Shown: positions 24,816 to 33,023 of the stretch, one piece after another | Numbering within the stretch: position 1 is the stretch's first letter | How the letters are laid out: every line of letters starts with the position of its first letter | From: Gemmatimonadota bacterium | Lineage (GTDB): Bacteria; Gemmatimonadota; Gemmatimonadetes; Longimicrobiales; Gaopeijiaceae | Assembly (NCBI GenBank): GCA_024638305.1 | Contig: JAHEKN010000006.1 | Location: 1 to 51,966, forward strand | Reading direction: 5' to 3' | Length of the DNA stretch: 51,966 bases | Program-made: the position numbers and the translations under genes | The notes under the pieces: generated by a model | What the model was told of the DNA's origin: nothing | Databases searched by the model: none | The model's input: only the letters and a program-made list of their open reading frames with translations

Positions 24816-26210
24816 GTACCCCGCGGCAAAGAGAAGCAGGAACGGGAGCGACCCCCAGTAGCCCTCCACGACCGCCCAGAGGAGCGATGTGCAGGACCAC
24901 GCTGCCATGAACAGCTTGAGCGCTTGGTCCAAGGGAGGCGCCGACGCCACGTACCGGGCGCGCGATCCGTCCCCGAGCTTGGGGGTGCGACGGAAGGGCT
25001 CCTCGATTCCCGTGAGCCCCTTGATGACCGCGATCGTCACGCTGGCGGACAGACCGATGCCGGTCGCAAGGGTCCTGAGCACGGATCCGATCGAATAGCC
25101 CCAGGGCCGGCCGCGCCGCCGGGCTGCGCTCAGATAGAAGATGAGGAACGGCACGGTCGCCAGCCCGAACACGACCGCATCGACCCAGATCCACCGTTCG
25201 AGGTCGAGAGCCCGTCGGGCCGCCGCTGCCGGGAACAGGAGAAGGGCCAGCAGGAGCGTGAGGGGGTGGGCCACGTGCCCCAGGAGATGAATGGTGGCCT
25301 CGAGCTTGAGCGCCCAGGGCCAGTCGCCCCTGAGCAGGGCCGGCAGGTGTTTGCGGCCGGTCTGGACGCCGCCCTGGGCCCAGCGCCGCTGTTGGATCTC
25401 GAGCGCACGCGCGGACGCGGGAAGCTCGGCGGCGACGCCTACATCACCGAGGAACTCGAAGCGCCAGCCGGCCATCTGGGCCCGGTAGCTCAGATCGAGA
25501 TCCTCGGTCAAGGTGTCCGCCGCCCAGCCCCCCGCTTCCTCCAGACAGGTCCGCCGCCACATTCCGGCGGTCCCATTGAAGTTGAAGAACCGGTGGCTGG
25601 CATAGCGTCCGCCCTGCTCGTAGAAGAAATGGCCGTCCAGGAGAAGCGCCTGCGCCCGGGTCAGCCCGTTCTCAGGCTCGTTCAGATGATCCCAACGGGC
25701 CTGCACCATCCCGACCTCGGGGTCGCCGAAGACCGGCAGCAGGCGCCGAACGAGCGACGCCTCGGGCACGAAGTCCGCGTCGAGCACGAGGAGGAACTCG
25801 CCCTCGGCTGCCGCGACTCCGTTTGCCAGCGCACCCGCCTTGAATCCGCGTCGATCCGGCCGCCGGACGTGCTCCACCCGGACACCGCGTGCCTGCCAAT
25901 AGGCCGTCCGCTCCGCCGCGATTCGCTCCGTGTCGTCGTTGGAATCGTCCAGGACCTGCACCTCGAGCAGCTCCCGTGGGTAGTCGAGCCGGCACGCGGC
26001 ATCGATCAGCCGCGCCACGACCCCCCGCTCGTTGTATACGGGGAGCTGAACCGTCACCACGGGGAGCGGCCCCTCCCACCGCTCCGAGCGCGGTCGCCGC
26101 TCACGCCGGCTGAGCCAGAGGAGGAGCGTGCGATGCGTGGCGAACGGGACGAGGAGGGCGAGCACGGCGCCGAGCGCGACGAGCGTGGGAACCGCCCATG
26201 TGGCCGCCAT
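24660..26210 (-). CDS. Processive GT2 glycosyltransferase, cellulose/mannan-synthase-like
   Basis: About 516 residues. One N-terminal membrane helix is followed by a cytosolic GT-A domain: VTVQLPVYNERGVVARLIDAA, VQVLDDSNDDTE, LVLDADFVPEA (DxD), LTEDLDLSYRAQM (TED) and QQRRWAQGGVQTG (Q-x-x-RW). This full D, DxD, TED, QxxRW set is that of processive beta-glycan synthases such as BcsA or CslA. Four or more membrane helices follow (HLLGHVAHPLTLLLALLLF; LLWAVVEGYWGSLPFLLLFAAGYLWLAM). No PilZ domain is seen, so direct cyclic-di-GMP control is unlikely. ATG 26210 is preferred to GTG 26228. The last 52 codons overlap the convergent GT-C gene. The polymer is unknown. Confidence 0.88.
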   Translation of the reverse strand: MAATWAVPTLVALGAVLALLVPFATHRTLLLWLSRRERRPRSERWEGPLPVVTVQLPVYNERGVVARLIDAACRLDYPRELLEVQVLDDSNDDTERIAAERTAYWQARGVRVEHVRRPDRRGFKAGALANGVAAAEGEFLLVLDADFVPEASLVRRLLPVFGDPEVGMVQARWDHLNEPENGLTRAQALLLDGHFFYEQGGRYASHRFFNFNGTAGMWRRTCLEEAGGWAADTLTEDLDLSYRAQMAGWRFEFLGDVGVAAELPASARALEIQQRRWAQGGVQTGRKHLPALLRGDWPWALKLEATIHLLGHVAHPLTLLLALLLFPAAAARRALDLERWIWVDAVVFGLATVPFLIFYLSAARRRGRPWGYSIGSVLRTLATGIGLSASVTIAVIKGLTGIEEPFRRTPKLGDGSRARYVASAPPLDQALKLFMAAWSCTSLLWAVVEGYWGSLPFLLLFAAGYLWLAMSGWLGPVRADDLMEKERVERNPYGEPHRSRLRPLSGSLEGVEAPVA

Positions 26211-26312
26211 GGTCGTCACTCCGGGCACGATGGATGTCGGCGTACTCTGCCCAACCCGGGGGTCCCCGCCGGTGTTCCCGCTCGCTGGTCCACTCGAAGC
26301 GGCATCAGCGTC

Positions 26313-26801
26313 CTACACCTCGGAGCTTCCGACCTCGCGGATGTCGGCCGTCCACGTGACCTCCACCGCGCCGCGGAGCGACACCGCGGTCGGACACTTG
26401 CTCACGTGGCGCTCCAGCGCGCGGTCCACCACCTCGCGCGACCCCGCTGGGATCACCAGGGTGTAGTGAATGCGGATGCCGGTGAGCGTGGGTATGCGGT
26501 CGCGCAGTTCGTTCAAGCCTTCGACCTCGGCCCGGATCGCGTCCGGTTCCAGCTCGATCCCGCGCACCTCCAGTGCGCCGTTCAGCGTTCCGAGCAGTCA
26601 CCCGCCCGCCGCCGCGACGACGTAGTCCACCGGCAGCGGAAGGTCCTCGGCGCTCTCGAGCCGGTAGAAGTCCTTGATCGGTCCGTGGACGCCGAAGTCG
26701 ATCTCCCCGCCGGCCTCCAGGACGGCCCGGCGGTGCAGGCCCGACACCTTGGCGACCTGCGCTTTGGCCGTATACAGGGGATCCGCGGTTGAATCCGTCA
26801 C
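26313..26801 (-). CDS. OsmC-family peroxiredoxin-like protein, probable selenoprotein (in-frame TGA at codon 68)
   Basis: Read through one TGA (26598-26600), this is a 162-residue OsmC/Ohr-type protein, the full family length. These proteins are thiol-dependent peroxidases using two conserved Cys. Here the first site is the TGA, in VVAAAGG-U-LLGTLNGALE (residue 68), where OsmC proteins have GGC; the second is Cys136 in HVSKCPTAVSL. Frame and family similarity continue on both sides without a shift. The GTG start at 26801 follows GAGGAG and overlaps the stop of the small Cys-rich gene as GTGA. A hairpin with a GG loop lies 25 bases after the TGA. Selenocysteine at the peroxidatic site is inferred. 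The alternative is a nonsense pseudogene, but a random stop exactly at the catalytic Cys is unlikely. Confidence 0.8.
26552..26600 (-). promoter_or_regulatory. Candidate bacterial SECIS element with its UGA
   Basis: After the TGA at 26600-26598 the transcript can form a 6-bp stem GCGCAC/GTGCGC (26578-26573 with 26567-26562) with the 5-base loop UGGAG, 25 bases from the UGA. A lower 5-bp helix GCUCG/CGAGC (26595-26591 with 26556-26552) can close it. Bacterial SECIS elements lie directly downstream of the UGA inside the coding region and carry G residues in the apical loop. The fit is good but not proof, since GC-rich DNA forms hairpins by chance. Confidence 0.6.
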
Positions 26802-27007
26802 GACGTCTCCTCTTCCGTGGCCGGGGCCTCCCAACCCTCGCACTCGAGCACCGGCAAGGGCGGGTACTTGGGGAACCGCCGGTCCGTCCTGGACCGACGA
26901 CAGTTGTAGAACTTCGACCCTTTGCGGTTCACGATCACGTGCGCGTGCCGGCAGCGCGCACACAGGCCGACGTCCCGTGGGAGCCGGAGCGGGTCCGCCC
27001 CGCTCAC
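26798..27007 (-). CDS. Small Cys-rich protein, zinc-ribbon-like
   Basis: A 69-residue cytoplasmic protein starting at GTG 27007. Its core is LCARCRHAHVIVNRKGSKFYNC followed by RFPKYPPLPVLECEGWE: a C-x-x-C pair, a third Cys about 17 residues later and a fourth in a Pro-rich end. The spacing suits a small metal-binding ribbon. I recognise the pattern as a recurring uncharacterised small protein but no function is known to me. It sits between pgeF (37 bases upstream) and the OsmC-family gene, whose start overlaps its stop as GTGA, so the three are probably one operon. An open extension to 27103 overlaps pgeF and looks non-coding. Confidence 0.7.
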   Translation of the reverse strand: MSGADPLRLPRDVGLCARCRHAHVIVNRKGSKFYNCRRSRTDRRFPKYPPLPVLECEGWEAPATEEETS

Positions 27008-27044
27008 TCGATGAACATAGCCAAGCGATCCCGGGAGAGCATGC

Positions 27045-27803
27045 TCACGGGGCTCGGCGGTCCGCGCGGACGACGAGGTAACCCACCTGCCGTCCGTCGG
27101 CACCGGCCCGGTGGGAGTAGAACCACTGCGGACCGCAGCGCGTGCAGTGCGCCGACCGTGTCATCCGCTCGGCGAGCACGCCTGCGTTGCCAGCCCGCTC
27201 GCCGACGACGCGCGCCAGATCCACTGGTTGGGGTCCGCCGGGGTCGGACAGCCCCAACGCCTCATGGACCTCCGCTCCGACCTCGTAGCACTGCCCGCAG
27301 ATCGACGGACCCGCATGGACGTACAGGTCGTCGGGTCTGGAGCCGGCCTCCATGAGAGACTCGACCCCCCGCTCCACGATGCCGGCCACCAGGCCTCGCC
27401 AGCCCGCGTGCAGGAGTCCAATCGAGCGGGTGGTCGGATCGACGATGGAGATCGGCACGCAGTCCGCCACGGCGACCGTCAGGAGAATGCCGGGGACGGC
27501 GGTGACGTGGCCGTCCGCCTCCCCGGCCAGTCGGATCCCGGACGCGCCGGCCGTCCCATGGCGCAGCACGCGCCCTCCGTGCACCTGGCGGGAGTGAACC
27601 ACCTCTTCGGCCGCCGTCACCTCGCGGAGACGCTCCCAGCGCATCAGCACACGGTTCGACGGAAGCTCACCGAACAGGCGAAGGTCGCAATCGTCTCCGG
27701 CGGCCGTGGTGCCCTGAGCCAGCCAGGGGTGGACCTCCCGCCACTCCGGATGGACGTATCGGGCCGGCCAGCCGGCTTCGAGTACCTCTTCGATGGTCCG
27801 CAC
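27045..27803 (-). CDS. pgeF: PgeF (YfiH/laccase-domain) peptidoglycan editing factor
   Basis: A 252-residue protein of the DUF152/multicopper polyphenol oxidoreductase-like family. It removes wrongly incorporated residues from peptidoglycan precursors; older records call it laccase or purine nucleoside phosphorylase. Visible signatures are VVHSRQVHGGRV, TVAVADCVPISI (Cys metal ligand), LLHAGWRGLVAGI and HAGPSICGQCYEVG. The C-terminus HCTRCGPQWFYSHRAGADGRQVGYLVV is the conserved end. Start is GTG at 27803, only 14 bases from the divergent sucA start, so promoters of the two genes must overlap coding sequence. It is the first gene of the pgeF, small Cys-rich, OsmC-family operon. Confidence 0.9.
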   Translation of the reverse strand: MRTIEEVLEAGWPARYVHPEWREVHPWLAQGTTAAGDDCDLRLFGELPSNRVLMRWERLREVTAAEEVVHSRQVHGGRVLRHGTAGASGIRLAGEADGHVTAVPGILLTVAVADCVPISIVDPTTRSIGLLHAGWRGLVAGIVERGVESLMEAGSRPDDLYVHAGPSICGQCYEVGAEVHEALGLSDPGGPQPVDLARVVGERAGNAGVLAERMTRSAHCTRCGPQWFYSHRAGADGRQVGYLVVRADRRAP

Positions 27804-27809
27804 TATAGG
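27804..27809 (+). promoter_or_regulatory. Candidate -10 element of sucA
   Basis: TATAGG ends 8 bases before the sucA ATG, so transcription would start at or just before the start codon. No convincing -35 is seen at the expected distance. This would give a leaderless or near-leaderless message; it is a tentative reading. Confidence 0.25.
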
Positions 27810-27817
27810 TTTATCCC

Positions 27818-30700
27818 ATGACGCTTTTCGACGGTCCCAACGCAGCCTACGCGCAAGAACTCTACGAGCAATATGCCCGAAATCCGGACTCGGTGCCGGC
27901 CGCCTGGAGGAGGATCTTCGAGGAGGCCGGCGCCGCGCTGAGCTCTGGCCTCTTCACGCCGGAAGCCCTGTCCGGAAACGGCGAGCGCTTTCTCGGGGCG
28001 GCCGCCGTCCCGCGTGCGGCGTCTTCCCCCACGGCCGGTCCGACGATCGCGGATGGGGGCCCGCCGCCCCGGACACCGGTTCACGTGCCGGGGGCGACGG
28101 AGGCGGCCAGGGTCGGCCGCGGCGAGGACATGCACCTCCTGTCACTGGTGGCCCGCGCGACGGCGTTCGCTCAGGCATACCGGGATCACGGCCACCAGTT
28201 GGCCAGAACCGACCCGCTGGGCTCGGAGCCGCCGGGCCATCCCCAGCTCGATCCGGCCTTCTTTGGCACCACGATGGAGGAGTTGGGTCAGATCCCGGCC
28301 AGCGTGGTTTTCGACGGTGCCGCGCGCTCGGAGTCGCTGGCGGACGCGCTCAAGCGCCTGGAGGACGTGTACGGGCACACGATGGGCTTCCAGTTCGAGC
28401 ACCTCGAGGATCCCGGCAAGGTGCTCTGGCTCTGGGAGGAAGTGGAGTCCGGCCGTCACCGCCAGCCACTCGAGCACGGCGAGAAGATCCAGGTCCTGGA
28501 GCGTCTGTCCGAGGTCGAGGGCTTCGAGCAGTTCCTGCATCGGTCATATCTCGGTCAAAAGCGGTTCTCGATCGAGGGGACCGACATGCTGGTGCCAATG
28601 GTCGACCTGGCCATCGAGCTGGCATCGGGCGCGGGCGCCCGCGAAGTCATGATCGGGATGGCCCACCGCGGTCGCCTGAACGTGCTGACGCACGTGCTGG
28701 GCGTTCCCTACGAGGACATCCTGGGAGCATTCGAAGGCGGTGAGGGTGGCGCCCTCGACTTGCCCAGCCCTCTCACAGGTGACGTGAAGTACCACATGGG
28801 CGCGGTGCACGAGCACGCATTCCCGGGAGGCCGCTCGGTCCGGATTCGGCTCGCGTCCAACCCGAGCCACCTCGAGTTCGTGAACCCGGTCATCAATGGA
28901 ATGGCGCGCGCGGAGCAGTTCTCCGGGCCCGGCGTCGACGACTCACGCGACCACGATTCAGTGGTGCCGGTGATGGTCCACGGCGACGCGTCCTTCGCGG
29001 CGGAGGGCGTCGTCGCCGAGACGCTCAACCTGGCTCGACTCCGCGGATACTCGACCGGCGGGACCGTCCACATCATCGTGAACAACCAGATCGGGTTCAC
29101 CACGATTCCCCGAGACAGCCGCTCCACCCACTACTCGAGCGACGTCGCCCGAGGGTATGACATCCCGGTCATCCACGTGAACGCTGACGACCCCGAGGCC
29201 TGCCTCTCCGCCGTGCGGGTCGCCATGGCGTATCGATCCCGCTTTCACGACGACGTTCTGATCGACCTGATCGGATACCGTCGGCACGGCCACAACGAGG
29301 GGGACGAGCCGGCGTATACGCAGCCACGCGCGTATGCCACCATCCGGGACCACCCCACCGTGCGCGACATCTGGGCAGGCCGGCTGATCGAGGAGCAGAC
29401 CATCGCGGAAGGGGACGGCACAGCCATCCAGGAGCGAGTCACCGGAGTGCTACGGGCCGCACAGGACCGCGCACGACAGGGGAAGGTCGGGACCCTCGAG
29501 ACCGAGGGATCCATCACGACCGGGATCGACGAGGTGGTCGATACCGCGGTGCCGTTCGAGACCCTGGAGCGGATCAACCGACTGGCCTACTCGTGGCCGG
29601 AGCCCTTTCAGGTGCACCCGAAGCTCAGACGCCAACTCGACCGCCGGCGCGAGGGCTTCGGTCCGGACTCCGAGCTCGACTGGGCCTACGCCGAGACACT
29701 CGCGTTCGGCACCATCCTCGATGAAGGCGTTCCCATCCGGATGACCGGACAGGACTCGCAGCGCGGGACCTTCAGTCAACGGCACCTGGTCCTTCACGAT
29801 CACGAGTCCGGCGAGGAGTTCGTGCCGCTCGGTGGCGTGGGCGGTGCGCGCTTCGAGATCTACAACTCTCCGCTGACCGAGACGGCGGTTCTGGGCTTCG
29901 AGTACGGGTATTCCGTAGCAGTCGACGACCTGGTGCTCTGGGAGGCCCAGTTCGGAGACTTCGTCAATGTCGCCCAGGTGATGATCGACCAGTTCGTATC
30001 TTCGGGCCGGTCGAAGTGGAGCCAGGAGTCGCGGCTCGTCATGCTATTGCCGCACGGACACGAGGGGCAGGGTCCGGAGCATTCCAGCGCTCGTTTGGAA
30101 CGCTTCCTCCAGCTGGCGGCCGAGGACAACATGGTCGTTACGTTTCCGACGACCCCCGCCCAGTACTTCCACCTACTGCGCAGGCAGGCGCGCAGGGTGG
30201 TCGAGCGACCCCTCATCGTTCTCACGCCCAAGAGCCTGCTCCGCCTGCCCGCCGCCTCGTCGCAGGTCAGAGAGCTCGCGGAAGGAGAATTCCAACCGGT
30301 CATCGATGATCGGGCGGTTGAAGACCCGTCGACGGTGCGCCGCATCGTCCTCTGCTCCGGGAAGTTCTTCTACGATCTCTCCCAAAGTGAGTTGCGCACG
30401 GCCACCGATGCGGTCGCCGTTTGCCGTGTCGAGGAGCTCTATCCGTTCCCGGGACGGCAGTTGGAGGCGCTGGTTGGGCGCTACCCCAACGTGGAAGAGG
30501 TGATCTGGGCTCAGGAAGAGCCCCGCAACATGGGCGCCCTCTCCTATATCGGGCCCCGGCTGCGGATGGCCGTGCCGCGGAGTGTCCCACTCAGGCACGT
30601 CTCGCGACCGGAGCGCTCCAGCCCCGCCGAGGGGCGGGCGGACGCGCACGCCGCCGAGCAGGAGCGACTGATTCTGGACGCGTTACAGGCGGGCGGCTAG
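27818..30700 (+). CDS. sucA: 2-oxoglutarate dehydrogenase E1 component
   Basis: A 960-residue thiamine-diphosphate enzyme that decarboxylates 2-oxoglutarate in the citric acid cycle and passes the succinyl group to E2. It opens with the N-terminal E2-binding helix AYAQELYEQYARNPDSVPAAWRRIF. Active-site motifs are MIGMAHRGRLNVL (278-290), HGDASFAAEG (388-397) and IIVNNQIGFTT (419-429) for cofactor binding, and GQDSQRGTFSQRH and LLPHGHEGQGPEHSSAR later. There is no fused E2 domain as in actinobacterial Kgd. E2 and E3 genes are not in this window. It is divergent from pgeF and has no strong ribosome site. Confidence 0.96.
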   Translation: MTLFDGPNAAYAQELYEQYARNPDSVPAAWRRIFEEAGAALSSGLFTPEALSGNGERFLGAAAVPRAASSPTAGPTIADGGPPPRTPVHVPGATEAARVGRGEDMHLLSLVARATAFAQAYRDHGHQLARTDPLGSEPPGHPQLDPAFFGTTMEELGQIPASVVFDGAARSESLADALKRLEDVYGHTMGFQFEHLEDPGKVLWLWEEVESGRHRQPLEHGEKIQVLERLSEVEGFEQFLHRSYLGQKRFSIEGTDMLVPMVDLAIELASGAGAREVMIGMAHRGRLNVLTHVLGVPYEDILGAFEGGEGGALDLPSPLTGDVKYHMGAVHEHAFPGGRSVRIRLASNPSHLEFVNPVINGMARAEQFSGPGVDDSRDHDSVVPVMVHGDASFAAEGVVAETLNLARLRGYSTGGTVHIIVNNQIGFTTIPRDSRSTHYSSDVARGYDIPVIHVNADDPEACLSAVRVAMAYRSRFHDDVLIDLIGYRRHGHNEGDEPAYTQPRAYATIRDHPTVRDIWAGRLIEEQTIAEGDGTAIQERVTGVLRAAQDRARQGKVGTLETEGSITTGIDEVVDTAVPFETLERINRLAYSWPEPFQVHPKLRRQLDRRREGFGPDSELDWAYAETLAFGTILDEGVPIRMTGQDSQRGTFSQRHLVLHDHESGEEFVPLGGVGGARFEIYNSPLTETAVLGFEYGYSVAVDDLVLWEAQFGDFVNVAQVMIDQFVSSGRSKWSQESRLVMLLPHGHEGQGPEHSSARLERFLQLAAEDNMVVTFPTTPAQYFHLLRRQARRVVERPLIVLTPKSLLRLPAASSQVRELAEGEFQPVIDDRAVEDPSTVRRIVLCSGKFFYDLSQSELRTATDAVAVCRVEELYPFPGRQLEALVGRYPNVEEVIWAQEEPRNMGALSYIGPRLRMAVPRSVPLRHVSRPERSSPAEGRADAHAAEQERLILDALQAGG

Positions 30701-30757
30701 CAGGCCGCCGGCACGGCAGGATCTCACGGGGTGTGAGGGCGTCCGGCGACGACCGCC

Positions 30758-31837
30758 TCAGAGAGGCTCGCCGTGCGCCTCCCGGTGGAGTCGCCGCGCC
30801 TGACCGACCCAATCGTCGCGCCGGATCCGATCATGGAAGCCATCCAACCGATCCGACATCCGGTCGATCTCGGACTCATTCCACTGGGCGATCTGTCGGT
30901 ACGTCAGGACACCCATCCGATTGAGCGTGCGCTCCAGGACGGGCCCCACTCCGGCGATGCGCTTGAGGTCGTCTCTGCCCCCGCGTAGGTCCTGGCCGCC
31001 GATCGTGAGATCACGCTTCTCGATGGCTGGGGGGGTGGCGTCTCGCGCGAGAGCGATCGGTTCCGTAGGGATCTTCAGGTCGGGTTGCCCGTTCGTGGAC
31101 TTGCGGCGGCGAAGCTCTTCGACCTCCGCCTCGAGCCTGGTCACCACCGGCTCCAACTCCCCGATCCGTGTCCGCAGGCGGGTGGCCTCCTCGGCGCGGC
31201 GCTCCAGCGCGATCCGATGCTCCGCGCGCAACCGCTCGATCATTGCCTCCCGCTGGTCCAGCTCGTCCTGGAGCGAGCTCAGGTCGCGGATGCGTGCGTC
31301 TCGAGCCTCGATGGACGCCTCGAGCTGCTTCACCTGGTCCTCGAGCGGCTGGAGCAGGTGTGCTCTCAGCCGATAGCTCTCCGCCTCGTGCTCCAGCTCC
31401 GAGACCAACTCGCTCAGGCGCTTGACCTCGAGGTCGAGTTGATCCGCGTCCTCGAGCGCCACGGCGAGCCGCTCGTCCATGCGCCGCAGCTTCTCGTGGA
31501 CGATGTCCCGCTCCTCCAGCATCTCGGCCACGTCGGCCTTCCACTTGGCCAGCTCGTCGGCCATTGCCAAGCGGCGTCCGCGCTCGGATTCGCAGTCGGT
31601 GGTCAGGGCGCTGATCTGCGCGGACTTCTGATCCAGTTGGGAGCTGAAGCTCTGCTCCGCAACGCGCAGCTTGCTGTTCCAGGAGTCGTCGGACGTCCGC
31701 AGGCGCGTCTGCCATGTCTGTGCGAGCCGGTCGATGAGCGAGCGGGTCCGGAACCGCCCGAGCACCCAGGCCATGCCAGCGCCAATGAGGGCGGCCCCAA
31801 CCAGAAACAGCCAAATCTCCGTTACGAGCGCCTGCAT
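30758..31837 (-). CDS. Membrane-anchored coiled-coil protein with C-terminal helix-hairpin-helix domain
   Basis: A 359-residue protein. Residues 6-25 are a single membrane helix (IWLFLVGAALIGAGMAWVLG). Residues about 30-250 form a long coiled coil rich in Glu, Arg and Leu heptads. The end, DDLKRIAGVGPVLERTLNRMGVLTYRQIAQW followed by RIRRDDWVGQARRLHREAH, is the helix-hairpin-helix module often labelled a flap-endonuclease-like 5' DNA nuclease domain, although no nuclease residues are visible. It might hold DNA or a protein near the inner membrane. The OmpA/BON gene ends 5 bases upstream, so the two form an operon, which suggests an envelope role. Confidence 0.8.
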   Translation of the reverse strand: MQALVTEIWLFLVGAALIGAGMAWVLGRFRTRSLIDRLAQTWQTRLRTSDDSWNSKLRVAEQSFSSQLDQKSAQISALTTDCESERGRRLAMADELAKWKADVAEMLEERDIVHEKLRRMDERLAVALEDADQLDLEVKRLSELVSELEHEAESYRLRAHLLQPLEDQVKQLEASIEARDARIRDLSSLQDELDQREAMIERLRAEHRIALERRAEEATRLRTRIGELEPVVTRLEAEVEELRRRKSTNGQPDLKIPTEPIALARDATPPAIEKRDLTIGGQDLRGGRDDLKRIAGVGPVLERTLNRMGVLTYRQIAQWNESEIDRMSDRLDGFHDRIRRDDWVGQARRLHREAHGEPL

Positions 31838-31842
31838 ATCCT

Positions 31843-32856
31843 CTAGTCTCCCTCTTCAACCAGGAACAGGATGAGCGAGCTCACTTCCTGGTCCTCCGAA
31901 ACACCCGCGCCCGACGGGGATCCGAGCCCGTACGCGGTGAGGCGGCTCGCTAGGGCGCCCCGTTCCAGCAGGTAATCCCGAACCGTCACCGCCCGCATCC
32001 TACTGACCGGAATTTCTTCGTAGGGCTGGGTTGAAGAAAGGTATCCTTCGATGCGCACGCTCACATCCGGATACGCCTGGAGAAGCTCTGCGATCTCGTT
32101 CAGGAGGGCGCCGCTCGCCTCCGTGAGGCGGTCCGTCCCCTCTTCGAAGTCGATGGACCCTTGCGCGAGAATCCGGGCGATCGCCGACCGGACCTCGGCG
32201 TGACCGCCAGGGACGGTAATGCGGTTCGTAACGCGTAGCCCAGGTGCGAGCGCCGACAGCCGCTCCCCGACCTCGGTCCGCACGTTTTCGTCGACGGCGG
32301 TACCGGTGACGGTCATCGAGAGGCCCTCGATGGTGAGGCTCCCATCCCTGACGTCACTCCAGACGACGCGGAGCAGCCGGGGCAGCTCGCGGACCCACAG
32401 GGCTCTCTCGACTCCCGGATCGAGCGCCACTTCATTGATGACCGTGGCGTTGCCCAGAGCCCTTCGGAGCCCGCCGGAGAGCCTGTCCCTCGCGTCCTCG
32501 TTGCCGGCGCCCCGAAGGCTCCCTTCGAGGCGTATCGTGGATCCCGCCCACTCGGCGGCAACGCGGGCCGGCACCCCGCCGTCCTCGACGCGCCGGTGCA
32601 CCTCGCGCAGCTCTGGAAGCGCCTCCAGGGCACGGAGCACCTTTGCGTGCACTTCCGGCTCGTCCGTTCCGACGTCTACCCACACGTCACGCCCGTCGAT
32701 CGAGACCAACGCTTCCGGGAGGCCCGCTTCCCTGAGCTCCTCGCCCACCCGTGACGCTACCCGCCCCTCTACCGCGGGCGCGGCCACGCGCTGCGCCGCC
32801 AGGCCGAGGAGGACGAGCAGGCCGGTGCCGATCAGCAGGACCAAAGCGGCTCTCAT
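31843..32856 (-). CDS. Membrane-anchored OmpA-domain protein with BON-like repeats
   Basis: A 337-residue protein starting at ATG 32856, with an N-terminal membrane anchor (ALVLLIGTGLLVLLGLAAQRV). The middle has two or three alpha-beta segments of BON type (LEALPELREVHRRVED; LRRALGNATVINEV; GERLSALAPGLRVTN). The C-terminal 110 residues form an OmpA-like peptidoglycan-binding domain: IDFEEGTDRLTEASGALLNEIAELLQAYPDVSVRIEGYLSS, then SRMRAVTVRDYLLERGALASRLTAYGLG. The layout matches the ArfA/BON-OmpA class that links membrane and cell wall. It is followed after 5 bases by the coiled-coil gene. Its long open upstream extension (to 33045) is not supported. Confidence 0.82.
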   Translation of the reverse strand: MRAALVLLIGTGLLVLLGLAAQRVAAPAVEGRVASRVGEELREAGLPEALVSIDGRDVWVDVGTDEPEVHAKVLRALEALPELREVHRRVEDGGVPARVAAEWAGSTIRLEGSLRGAGNEDARDRLSGGLRRALGNATVINEVALDPGVERALWVRELPRLLRVVWSDVRDGSLTIEGLSMTVTGTAVDENVRTEVGERLSALAPGLRVTNRITVPGGHAEVRSAIARILAQGSIDFEEGTDRLTEASGALLNEIAELLQAYPDVSVRIEGYLSSTQPYEEIPVSRMRAVTVRDYLLERGALASRLTAYGLGSPSGAGVSEDQEVSSLILFLVEEGD

Positions 32857-33023
32857 GGGTCGTTTCCAATCTCCCAGATTGCGTATCCCGGACGGTAAAC
32901 ATATGGCGATCACGGTCGGATGCCACCTTTGGGCGGTCGGCGAAGCCACATCGCATCCCGATCGCGGATGGCGTATATCAGTCGCGCTGACGTCTCCTTG
33001 CCTCCACGCCCGAGGGCCTTTTC

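Noticed and set aside
26305..26963. Two separate or frameshifted OsmC fragments
   Set aside because: The downstream half is in the same frame as the upstream half (33 bases, 11 codons, between the TGA and the GTG of the second open frame), so there is no frameshift, only one TGA at the catalytic position.
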